NCBI GenBank assembly: GCA_002378845.1
Contig: DFRY01000001.1
Span: 13,745 to 19,388, forward strand
Origin: Ruminococcaceae bacterium UBA3451
GTDB lineage: Bacteria; Bacillota; Clostridia; Oscillospirales; Acutalibacteraceae
Direction of reading: 5' to 3'
DNA length: 5,644 nt
Shown: positions 1 to 5,261 of the stretch, in pieces
How the letters are laid out: the number at the start of each line of letters is the position of its first letter
Position numbering within the stretch: the first letter of the stretch is position 1
Made by a program: the position numbers and the translations under genes
Notes under the pieces: generated by a model
Told to the model about the DNA's origin: nothing
Seen by the model: the letters and a program-made list of their open reading frames with translations, nothing else
Databases searched by the model: none

Positions 1-593
1 TGCTGCAGGTTGCGCTTTACGGTTGCCGCCTGACACCATTCTTCAATTTCCTTCCAGGCGCGGATTGCTTCCGGCCGGTCGGCGGTTACTTCGTCGGAAA
101 CAGAAAAATCAGGAGTTTTGGGCAGCCCGAGCAGTCCGTTTACCACACGCAGAGGAATTCCGGCGCGATTGAACGCGTTGCTGATTTCGGGAATCGAGCA
201 ACCAACGCATTGTGCAAGCCAGCGGCCGGTTGAAGTTTTGTCATACGCCATTTCCGCGGTTGGCTGAAGATTCAGAATTACCGCAGGCGCCTTATTAATT
301 TGGTGTACCGGAAGAACACATGCGCTTGTATAATAGGTTGCCGCATGACTGAACACGATATCCACATTTTGGGCAGAAAAATACTCGCCCGCGCTTCGTG
401 CATTGTCTTCCGTGTCGACCATGCCGAAATTAAAAACTTCGCCGTACTGTGACAGCTTTTCGGCAAGGAAACGGTTGTAGCCCATAAGGCAGTCATAAAG
501 CCCATCAAACTGATCCCAATAGGTCTTCAATCCGGCACTGTAGAGACCAATGCGAGCTTTTTTTACTTCTTTCATTCTGGCGGGGAAGGACAT
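1..593 (-). CDS. L-arabinose/L-fucose isomerase-family protein, N-terminal part (3' end outside window)
   Basis: The open frame starts at ATG 593 and stays open to the left edge, giving 197 residues with no stop. The start is set by AGGAGG seven bases upstream; a second in-frame ATG at 575 has no such site. Recognisable family features are an N-terminal Rossmann-like strand (ARIGLYSAGLKTYWDQFDGL, about residues 13-32), DIVFSHAATYYTS (78-90), AVILNLQPTAEMAYDK (104-119) and GRWLAQCVGCSIPEISNAF (123-141), the last closely resembling the W-x-x-x-C-x-x-C-x-x-PEI-x-N-A-F segment of arabinose-isomerase-type proteins. Full-length members are near 480-500 residues, so about 60% is missing, including the C-terminal region that carries the metal-binding and catalytic Glu/His residues. 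Members interconvert aldoses and ketoses in the cytoplasm, but many clostridial paralogues have unproven substrates, so no gene symbol is given. It is read away from the chemotaxis genes and is separated from them by terminators. Confidence 0.8.
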   Translation of the reverse strand, partial: MSFPARMKEVKKARIGLYSAGLKTYWDQFDGLYDCLMGYNRFLAEKLSQYGEVFNFGMVDTEDNARSAGEYFSAQNVDIVFSHAATYYTSACVLPVHQINKAPAVILNLQPTAEMAYDKTSTGRWLAQCVGCSIPEISNAFNRAGIPLRVVNGLLGLPKTPDFSVSDEVTADRPEAIRAWKEIEEWCQAATVKRNLQ

Positions 594-600
594 AATTCAG

Positions 601-606
601 CCTCCT
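601..606 (-). promoter_or_regulatory. Ribosome binding site of the isomerase gene
   Basis: The minus strand reads AGGAGG followed by seven bases (CTGAATT) and then ATG at 593. This is a full match to the anti-Shine-Dalgarno core at ideal spacing, and it decides the start codon over the internal ATG at 575. Confidence 0.85.
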
Positions 607-622
607 AAAACAATACAAATTC

Positions 623-650
623 ATTATAACATTTGTGATATTTTCGTCGA
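623..650 (-). promoter_or_regulatory. Putative extended -10 sigma-A promoter for the isomerase gene
   Basis: On the minus strand a perfect TATAAT (628-623) is preceded by TG-T, giving the extended -10 form TGTTATAAT. A 16-base spacer separates it from TCGACG (650-645), which matches TTGACA at four of six positions. A strong extended -10 commonly compensates for a poor -35. Transcription would begin about 15 bases ahead of the AGGAGG site. Confidence 0.6.
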
Positions 651-668
651 GTTAAACGCGAAATTTAG

Positions 669-687
669 TTATAATTTTCGATTATAA
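669..687. repeat. Perfect 7-bp inverted repeat, possible operator
   Basis: TTATAAT (669-675) and ATTATAA (681-687) are perfect reverse complements separated by TTTCG. The 19-bp element lies about 20 bp upstream of the putative -35 box of the isomerase promoter, a usual place for a regulator of a sugar gene. A/T-rich inverted repeats also occur by chance, so a regulatory role is inference. Confidence 0.35.
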
Positions 688-710
688 GGGCGGTTTTAGC
701 ATTTCGCCCT
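687..710. repeat. 6-bp GC-rich inverted repeat upstream of the isomerase promoter
   Basis: AGGGCG (687-692) and CGCCCT (705-710) are reverse complements with a 12-base spacer. The repeat directly adjoins the A/T inverted repeat at 669-687. No T-run follows on either strand, so it is not a standard terminator. It may be a protein-binding site or a weak hairpin. Confidence 0.3.
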
Positions 711-778
711 AAATATTTTCCACAGAGCATGTTTTTGTTGTCCATTACTTTAACTCAAATTCTATCAGAAAAGGCCAC

Positions 779-815
779 AAAAACAAGGACGTAGATTGAT
801 AAAAAATACGTCCTT
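779..815 (-). terminator. Orphan terminator-like hairpin pointing left
   Basis: AAGGACGTA (785-793) and TACGTCCTT (807-815) form a perfect 9-bp stem with a 13-base loop. On the minus strand the stem is followed, after one G, by TTTTT (783-779), the arrangement of an intrinsic terminator for leftward transcription. No recognised gene ends here. It could end a small transcript from 816-1280 or catch read-through from the chemoreceptor gene. Confidence 0.5.
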
Positions 816-840
816 ATTTGCGAAAGCACAGGGCCGTATT

Positions 841-873
841 TTTCGTTGCGGTAAACGGTGGCGGCAACCGAAA
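841..873. repeat. Bulged hairpin in the GC-rich intergenic patch
   Basis: TTTCG (841-845) pairs with CGAAA (869-873), and TTGC (846-849) pairs with GCAA (864-867), leaving C868 as a single-base bulge and a 14-base loop. That gives nine base pairs. With the terminator-like hairpin at 779-815 it makes this patch look like a possible small structured RNA, more likely on the minus strand because of the T-run there. Confidence 0.35.
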
Positions 874-1280
874 GCGCAGGTTTAAAGCGGAAAATTTATT
901 TTTTTGACCTCCGTGCTTCGTGTTCATTTTCTCATCTTCTGCAAAGCAGGACGGCCTGAAAAACACCTATGGGTGAACCTCATAAAAATTGTGGCGTTTT
1001 TTTTCGGTACTATACATTTTCGACAAAATAAAAAATTTGTTTTACTTTGCAGAAAATAAAGTGGATTGCATTGTGCAGCTCGCTTTTCTTGCGCTGAAGG
1101 GGATAGAAAGAAAGCAAATTTTATTACGAAGGGTACACGAGGTCACACTTTTATTAAGAATACGTCGAAAATTGCGCTTTTACAATGAATTGCTGGAACG
1201 AATCGATTCGAATAAAATATACCCGGTCACAATAATCTTCCCATTGATATTTATGTAATACGGTGCCGCGGGTAACAAAT

Positions 1281-1318
1281 AAAAACGGCGTGAAGCCAAA
1301 TGGCTCCACGCTGTTTTT
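1281..1318 (-). terminator. Intrinsic terminator of the cheW-chemoreceptor unit (bidirectional shape)
   Basis: Arms 1281-1297 and 1302-1318 pair over 17 positions with one G-T wobble and one A-C mismatch, around the loop AAAT. On the minus strand the stem ends in TTTTTATTT, about 50 bases after the chemoreceptor stop codon. On the plus strand it also ends in TTTTTGT, so it could stop transcription both ways. Its strength suggests that the cheW-chemoreceptor transcript ends here and does not run into the isomerase gene. Confidence 0.85.
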
Positions 1319-1367
1319 GTAATAGGAAATGACAAAGGAATCCTTTGTGTCTTTTGGCTTTGAAAAG

Positions 1368-3671
1368 TTAGTCAAATTTACTGGGAGCAGTTACAATTCC
1401 GGAAGCAGCGGGCGCACGGACAGCTGCCTTACTTGCAGAAAGAAAGGTATTCGTGTTTTCTGAAATTCTGCTGTCCTGCAGTGTGAATTTATGAATCATC
1501 TCACGGAGCAGGTCAGCCTGCGAGGAAAGTTCTTCGCTGGCCGCAGCGCTTTCCTCGGCGGTAGCGGAGTTAACCTGAACAACCTGAGAAACCTGTTCGA
1601 TTCCCTGATTGACCTGTGTAATTCCCGTTGCCTGCTCATTGGAGGCGGTTGCAATTTCAGCCACCAGCCCGGCGGCCTTTTCTATTCCGTTTACAATTTT
1701 AACCAGTGCTTCCGCAGTTTCCGCCGCAATCTTTGTGCCGGATTCTACCTTTTTAATCGAACCTTCAATCATGGCAGTCGTTTCCCTTGCTGCGTCGGCG
1801 CTTTTTGCAGCCAGATTTCGCACTTCGTCGGCAACCACTGCAAATCCTTTGCCGTATTGACCGGCGCGGGCGGCTTCTACCGCGGCGTTCAGCGCAAGAA
1901 TATTGGTTTGGAATGCAATGTCTTCAATTACTTTTATTACCTTTGAAATGTTTGCAGATGCCTCGTTAATATCCCTCATGGAATTGAGCATCAGCTTCAT
2001 CTGTTCGTTGCCAATATCCGCGTCGCTTTTCGCAAGCACTGCCAGCTCGTTAGCCTGTACGGCACGAACAGAGTTCGATTTTGTCTGTGCGGCAATGTCC
2101 GATATGGATGCGGAAAGCTCTTCAATGGAACTGGCCTGTTCCGTTGCACCCTGTGAAAGAGCCTGGCTGCTGTCAGAAACCTGACTGGAACCGGTAGAAA
2201 CCTGTTCCGCGGCAATATTAATATTCCCCAATACGTTGCTTACCGATTTCAGTGCGGTATTAACCGAATTTTTAATGATAAGATATTCTCCGGAATATTC
2301 GCCGTCCATTGTCCGGGTAAGATCGCCTTTTGCCATGTAAGACAGCACTTCGGAAATTTCAGTGAACGGGGCTTCTACGGCCTCCATTGTTTGGTTCATT
2401 CCCTGAATAATTTCGCTGTATCCGCCTTCAAATTTTTCTGCGTTTCCTCTGACATTCAGTTTACCTTCAACAGCGGATACGGCAAGGCGGTTTGCTTCTT
2501 CAATTAAATCGCGCAGAACCTGCATCATTGCGGTTGCGGCAGGGGTGAGTTTGTCCTTCTCCGAACGCTTTCCGATTCTCTTAAACTCTTCCAGACGGCT
2601 GGTGTCGCCAATGGAAACCTTGACAAACGCGTCTTCAATACTTAACAGTCTTTCGCGCAGCCCGTTAATCGCATCGGACAGAATTCGGTATGTACCCTTG
2701 TATTGGCTGGACATGGGGGAATCCAATTCATTTTTGCCGATTTGGTTCAAAATGTTTATTGCCTCGTTCATCGGCGCGACGATGGAGTTCATTGTACTGT
2801 TAAAGCCTTCAATCACTTTGCGGTAACTGCCCATATGCTTTGTGGTATCCGCGCGTGCGGTAAGGTCGCCTTCCACAGCGGCGTTTGCCAGAATGTCGGC
2901 TTCACTGACCATCATGCTGAGCGCGTCCTTCACTTCGCGGATGGAGTGGCTGATTTCAACAAAGTCCCGATTGGATTCCGTTGTATACTGGTCTGCTTCG
3001 CCTACGTTAAAATCAAGTTCAAGGTTGCCTGCCGCAAGCCGGCGCATATTTTCTACAATACGCTTTAACTCGGCCGCATTGTATTCGTTTACCCGAATAA
3101 GGGAGGTAAGGTCTGTAACCACTTCCACGAAGCCGATTCGGTTTCCGTTTTCATCCAAAAGGTAAGAGGTATCCTGCTTGCATTCCATTCCGCACCAGCT
3201 GAAATAGCTTTGGTTAACGCCCCTTCTTAACTGGCTGATACCGCAGTTTTCCGTCTTGCATATATTTGCCCCTGCATTGCTGCAGGCCATTCCATAGCCG
3301 GACTCCCGGTCTTTGATTACCCCTTGGTCAATCATCAGCTTTTCAAACGCGCGGTTCAAAAAGCTCCAGTTCATGTCGTTATCGGTAACATGAATCGGAA
3401 AATCTATTGCGTCAAGAATCTGTCGGTACCAATTTTTTTCCTTTTCCAGTTTTGTGGTTTGTTCACGGAACTTTCTGGTGAAGAAAGACGCGAAAAACAG
3501 GATCAGTGCAAGAATTACAAGCACGGCAAGAACTGTGACCGGAATACCAAATCCGGTTGGAAGGACGGCCTGACAAAGCAGCAGGCCAAGCACCCCAACA
3601 ACAATTGCCATTAGGAAGGCGAAGGAGACGATGCAGAATAATTTTGTGTCGATTGGTTTTATATGTTTCAT
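1368..3671 (-). CDS. Methyl-accepting chemotaxis protein with Cys-rich PAS and poly-HAMP
   Basis: This 767-residue chemoreceptor passes a signal through CheW to the CheA kinase at the inner face of the membrane. Two hydrophobic helices (about 11-33 and 43-64) are joined by roughly nine residues, so there is no extracellular sensor domain. A PAS-like domain follows (about 82-190), with cysteines at 130, 138, 143, 160 and 164. Residues about 194-475 hold a chain of HAMP-like modules; 258-340 and 391-475 look like two copies of a di-HAMP unit sharing the pattern AVEG-L-R ... Y-I-G-N-TM ... AP-E. The signalling hairpin contains the near-invariant tip DIAFQTNILALNAAVEAARA (584-603), then KGFAVVADEVRNLA (608-621). 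Likely methylation segments lie near 514-526 and 703-719. The C-terminal tail ends in SKFD, with no visible CheR-binding pentapeptide. The ATG has only a weak GGGG 13 bases upstream. The ligand is unknown; an intracellular cue is inferred from the topology. Confidence 0.95.
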   Translation of the reverse strand: MKHIKPIDTKLFCIVSFAFLMAIVVGVLGLLLCQAVLPTGFGIPVTVLAVLVILALILFFASFFTRKFREQTTKLEKEKNWYRQILDAIDFPIHVTDNDMNWSFLNRAFEKLMIDQGVIKDRESGYGMACSNAGANICKTENCGISQLRRGVNQSYFSWCGMECKQDTSYLLDENGNRIGFVEVVTDLTSLIRVNEYNAAELKRIVENMRRLAAGNLELDFNVGEADQYTTESNRDFVEISHSIREVKDALSMMVSEADILANAAVEGDLTARADTTKHMGSYRKVIEGFNSTMNSIVAPMNEAINILNQIGKNELDSPMSSQYKGTYRILSDAINGLRERLLSIEDAFVKVSIGDTSRLEEFKRIGKRSEKDKLTPAATAMMQVLRDLIEEANRLAVSAVEGKLNVRGNAEKFEGGYSEIIQGMNQTMEAVEAPFTEISEVLSYMAKGDLTRTMDGEYSGEYLIIKNSVNTALKSVSNVLGNINIAAEQVSTGSSQVSDSSQALSQGATEQASSIEELSASISDIAAQTKSNSVRAVQANELAVLAKSDADIGNEQMKLMLNSMRDINEASANISKVIKVIEDIAFQTNILALNAAVEAARAGQYGKGFAVVADEVRNLAAKSADAARETTAMIEGSIKKVESGTKIAAETAEALVKIVNGIEKAAGLVAEIATASNEQATGITQVNQGIEQVSQVVQVNSATAEESAAASEELSSQADLLREMIHKFTLQDSRISENTNTFLSASKAAVRAPAASGIVTAPSKFD

Positions 3672-3744
3672 TGTTTCAACAATACCCCTTTACCGCAATA
3701 ATATTAAGTTTTAATTTCTATTCCAGTTCCATGCAGACAGCAAA

Positions 3745-4227
3745 TTAGGAAACGATTTGTGCCAGGTCAAATATTTCATCTTCGTCTACAATCCTTTGAC
3801 AGTTCAAAATCATAAGAGGATCGTCGTTGCATTTACTAATGCCCTGAAGATAATGGCCGTGCGCCAAGCAGTGCGGTTCGCAGGGAAGTTCAATGTCCTC
3901 CGCTTTTATGCTTAGAATTTCAAGAACGGTGTCTACGACCAACCCAACCTTTGCGTCCGCCATAGTAAGGATTACACAGGCGCCGTCACACTGTGTATCA
4001 CGCTGTTTCCGCAGTTTCAGGCGCATATCGATGACCGGAATAATTTTGCCGCGTAAATTTAGAATTCCTTTTAAATACTCAGGAGTATTCGGAAGAGGAG
4101 TAATTTCAGTTACTCTGTTAATTTCCGTAACATAGCTGTTTTCAATTGCAAAAAGTTCGGTTCCCAGTTTGAAAGTTAAAAATTCTCCTATTTGTGTTTC
4201 CTGTTCACTTAGTAAATTGAATTCCAT
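3745..4227 (-). CDS. cheW: CheW chemotaxis coupling protein, cysteine-rich
   Basis: This 160-residue protein has normal CheW length. It is a cytoplasmic adaptor that joins chemoreceptors to the CheA histidine kinase. Family signs are FLTFKLGTELFAIE (16-29), the hallmark LNLRGKIIPVIDMR (56-69), VGLVVDTVLEIL (94-105) and YLQGI (126-130). The ATG at 4227 follows GGGAGG (4241-4236) at eight bases. The chemoreceptor gene starts 73 bases after its stop with no terminator between, so the two are probably co-transcribed and act together. No cheA, cheY, cheR or cheB is in view, so this is an isolated receptor-adaptor pair. Unusually, it has six cysteines (80, 84, 116, 120, 133, 143), and the loop before YLQGI contains CEPHCLAHGH (116-125), which could bind a metal; that role is a guess. 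Confidence 0.93.
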   Translation of the reverse strand: MEFNLLSEQETQIGEFLTFKLGTELFAIENSYVTEINRVTEITPLPNTPEYLKGILNLRGKIIPVIDMRLKLRKQRDTQCDGACVILTMADAKVGLVVDTVLEILSIKAEDIELPCEPHCLAHGHYLQGISKCNDDPLMILNCQRIVDEDEIFDLAQIVS

Positions 4228-4252
4228 TATAAATGCCTCCCTTCTTTTATGT

Positions 4253-4280
4253 TTTATATATCGTTAAAGATGGTTGATAA
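4253..4280 (-). promoter_or_regulatory. Putative sigma-A promoter of cheW
   Basis: On the minus strand TTATCA (4280-4275, four of six matches to TTGACA) is followed by a 16-base spacer and TATAAA (4258-4253, five of six matches to TATAAT), just upstream of the cheW RBS. The same stretch includes ACGATAT, reminiscent of the -10 part of flagellar sigma-D (sigma-28) promoters (GCCGATAT), but no TAAA stands at the expected distance. Sigma-A is therefore preferred. Confidence 0.4.
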
Positions 4281-4321
4281 TTAATATAATTTAAGTAATT
4301 AATTATTTAAATTATATTAAT
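4280..4321. repeat. 42-bp near-perfect A/T palindrome upstream of cheW
   Basis: The arms 4280-4300 and 4301-4321 are reverse complements at every position except 4295/4306, a G opposite T. The outer 14-bp arms (4281-4294 and 4307-4320) are perfect, and the centre is TAATTAATTA. Apart from G4295 the element is entirely A and T. It touches the putative cheW -35 box, so it could be an UP-like element, a binding site for a dimeric regulator or a cruciform. It is too A/T-rich to be a typical terminator. The following 167 bases (4322-4488) show nothing I can name. Confidence 0.7.
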
Positions 4322-4488
4322 AGTAGTGACTAAATAAGTTAAATTGACGGGAAGGCAATAAGAAATTCGTCTTTTGTTACCGGTTTTGTCTGTAAAAACA
4401 AACGAAGCCCATATAAATTTAGTTATATTCAACATGTATCAAATGGTATTGGAATAATCTGCATCGTATAAAAATGTTCGTCCAACGC

Positions 4489-4521
4489 AAAAAAAGCCAC
4501 TCCTTATAAGGAATGGCTTTT
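4489..4521 (-). terminator. Intrinsic terminator of the cytidine deaminase gene
   Basis: AAAAGCCA (4492-4499) pairs with TGGCTTTT (4514-4521), and TCCTT (4501-4505) pairs with AAGGA (4508-4512), with one C-A mismatch between the two blocks. On the minus strand the stem runs into seven T (4495-4489). The stop codon of the deaminase gene lies about 18 bases upstream, so this closes a single-gene unit. Confidence 0.85.
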
Positions 4522-4539
4522 GCCGTTTATATGACGTTT

Positions 4540-4920
4540 TTATTTCCAGTAATGGGGGAGCAAATCCTGCAGCGGTACGCAAACAGTTTGGCTTACCCAA
4601 ATTTTTGCATTCCGGTTGTTACCATTTATTTGCATCATAAATTCCCGGCAGCGGCCGCAAGGCGGCAAAACGCCGCAGTTGCGGTCTCCAACGGCGACAA
4701 GCATTTGAATTTGGCTTTCACCGGCAGTGACCATCGAGGCAATGGCTGCGTGCTCCGCGCAGAAGCCAACCCCGCAGGCAGCATCAATGTTAACCCCGGT
4801 GTAAACATTTCCCTTATCGGTCAGCAGTGCCGCCGCAACACTGCCGCAACTCACCGTTTCGGAAAGCTCCCGGTAATTTAATTTGCTTTCCGCAATTTGG
4901 TACAATTCCTGAAATTTAAT
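4540..4920 (-). CDS. cdd: Cytidine deaminase, probably initiated at ATT
   Basis: This cytoplasmic zinc enzyme of pyrimidine salvage would hydrolyse cytidine or deoxycytidine to uridine or deoxyuridine. From ATT 4920 the product has 126 residues, near the size of small homotetrameric cytidine deaminases. The signature is complete: CAEHAAI (54-60) gives zinc ligand C54 and catalytic E56, and PCGRCREF (87-94) gives zinc ligands C88 and C91. No ATG or GTG lies between the in-frame stop at 4936-4938 and the conserved body. ATT sits seven bases after AGGAGG and yields MKFQELYQIAESKLN, like the N-terminus of relatives as I recall them. The alternative TTG at 4903-4905 would give 121 residues but lies about 22 bases from the RBS. 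It has its own promoter and terminator. Low-specificity relatives such as blasticidin-S deaminase share the fold, so the exact substrate is less certain than the family. Confidence 0.88.
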   Translation of the reverse strand: MKFQELYQIAESKLNYRELSETVSCGSVAAALLTDKGNVYTGVNIDAACGVGFCAEHAAIASMVTAGESQIQMLVAVGDRNCGVLPPCGRCREFMMQINGNNRNAKIWVSQTVCVPLQDLLPHYWK

Positions 4921-4927
4921 TTTATCT

Positions 4928-4933
4928 CCTCCT
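4928..4933 (-). promoter_or_regulatory. Ribosome binding site pointing to an ATT start in cdd
   Basis: The minus strand reads AGGAGG (within GAGGAGGAG), then AGATAAA, then ATT at 4920-4918. Seven bases is ideal spacing. The next candidate start, TTG at 4905, is 22 bases away, too far for this site, and its own upstream AGGAA lies only a base or two away. Confidence 0.75.
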
Positions 4934-4950
4934 CTTTAAATCTTTATTCT

Positions 4951-4979
4951 ATTGTAACAAAAACAAAGCATTTTGTCAG
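4951..4979 (-). promoter_or_regulatory. Sigma-A promoter of cdd
   Basis: On the minus strand CTGACA (4979-4974, five of six matches to TTGACA), a 17-base spacer and TACAAT (4956-4951, five of six matches to TATAAT) form a nearly consensus promoter. The start site would fall near 4944, leaving a leader of about 24 bases that is mostly the ribosome binding site. Confidence 0.75.
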
Positions 4980-5047
4980 CCGTCCATATAAACGAAAGAT
5001 TTTCGGTATTCAGACTTTACAATCTATTGCAGAATGGGGATTAATAG

Positions 5048-5118
5048 GAAAAAGCGGCGGAAAAGTGCCGCAGGAAAACCCCGTGGGCAGGCCGTGCAGC
5101 CGGCGCAAGGTCTTTTTC
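5048..5118. other. GC-rich patch with nested inverted repeats, possible structured RNA or repeat element
   Basis: GAAAAAG (5048-5054) is the reverse complement of CTTTTTC (5112-5118), so the ends of the patch can pair. Inside lie GCGGC (5054-5058)/GCCGC (5067-5071), CCC (5080-5082)/GGG (5085-5088) and the palindrome GCCGGC (5099-5104). GGGG at 5036-5039 could also pair with CCCC at 5079-5082 in an alternative fold. The patch is much richer in G and C than the sequence on either side, typical of a folded RNA or a dispersed intergenic repeat. The transcribed strand is unclear. Confidence 0.4.
5049..5071 (-). terminator. Possible leftward terminator inside the GC-rich patch
   Basis: On the minus strand GCGGC (5071-5067), an eight-base loop and GCCGC (5058-5054) are followed at once by TTTTT (5053-5049). 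The stem has only five pairs but is all G-C. No recognised leftward gene ends here; a 28-codon GTG frame (5127-5041) overlaps it without a ribosome binding site. It would shield the cdd promoter from leftward read-through or end a small RNA. Confidence 0.35.
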
Positions 5119-5248
5119 TTTTTTCACCAATTAAAGTAAATCAACATAATTTATATCAGCAGCGAACAATACCGGTAACCAATTCTGGGGTATGCTGCCA
5201 TGTTGAAATATGCTTTCATAGTCCTGCCAAAAGGAATTGGGGAAAGAT

Positions 5249-5255
5249 GAGGTGA
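5249..5255 (+). promoter_or_regulatory. Ribosome binding site supporting the TTG start of the ABC ATPase
   Basis: GAGGTGA lies six bases before TTG 5262. An in-frame TGA at 5253-5255 excludes any earlier start, and the next in-frame ATG falls at residue 30, inside the conserved domain. Confidence 0.75.
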
Positions 5256-5261
5256 TACCCG

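Larger units (their letters stand above)
711..1280. other. Long intergenic stretch without a supported gene
   Basis: About 570 bases lie between the isomerase control region and the chemoreceptor terminator. The short open frames here lack ribosome binding sites, start at TTG or run through hairpins. A minus-strand frame at 927-814 (37 codons, ATG) ends exactly at the hairpin of 785-815, but has only a poor purine stretch upstream and no recognised relatives. The left part (about 826-960) is visibly richer in G and C than the right part (about 960-1260). The stretch also contains a perfect 12-bp palindrome, CGAATCGATTCG, at 1199-1210. No tRNA, rRNA or known riboswitch was recognised. Confidence 0.55.
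4980..5261. other. Divergent intergenic region between cdd and the ABC ATPase gene
   Basis: These 282 bases separate the leftward cdd promoter from the rightward ABC gene. They contain the GC-rich structured patch listed separately. A weak rightward promoter-like pair, TTTACA (5016-5021) and ATTAAT (5040-5045) with an 18-base spacer, lies just ahead of that patch. From about 5126 to 5248 the sequence is ordinary, with no gene I can support. I recognised no TPP, cobalamin, guanidine (ykkC) or other riboswitch consensus, although NitT/TauT-type transporter genes sometimes follow TPP or guanidine riboswitches. Confidence 0.45.

Noticed and set aside
989..1258. Plus-strand 89-codon frame ending shortly before the hairpin at 1281-1318
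   Set aside because: It begins with TTG, has no ribosome binding site, uses many rare codons (ATA, AGA, CGA, AGG) unlike its neighbours, and resembles no family I know. The downstream hairpin is better explained by the chemoreceptor gene.
1154..1375. Minus-strand 73-codon frame overlapping the chemoreceptor stop
   Set aside because: It starts at TTG within the last codons of the chemoreceptor gene and reads straight through the strong terminator hairpin, so it is most likely a chance frame.
1491..3165. Several plus-strand open frames opposite the chemoreceptor gene
   Set aside because: They are antisense shadows of a clear 767-residue chemoreceptor and show no protein family features or ribosome binding sites.
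4253..4268. Sigma-D (flagellar) promoter for cheW
   Set aside because: Only the -10-like ACGATAT is present; no TAAA occurs 15 bases upstream, so the sigma-A reading fits better.
5036..5118. Known riboswitch (TPP, cobalamin, guanidine-I, c-di-GMP, ZTP) or SRP RNA
   Set aside because: None of the conserved core motifs of these classes could be found on either strand of the patch.
5041..5127. 28-codon minus-strand GTG frame in the GC-rich patch
   Set aside because: There is no ribosome binding site and it overlaps the inverted repeats; the island looks structural rather than coding.
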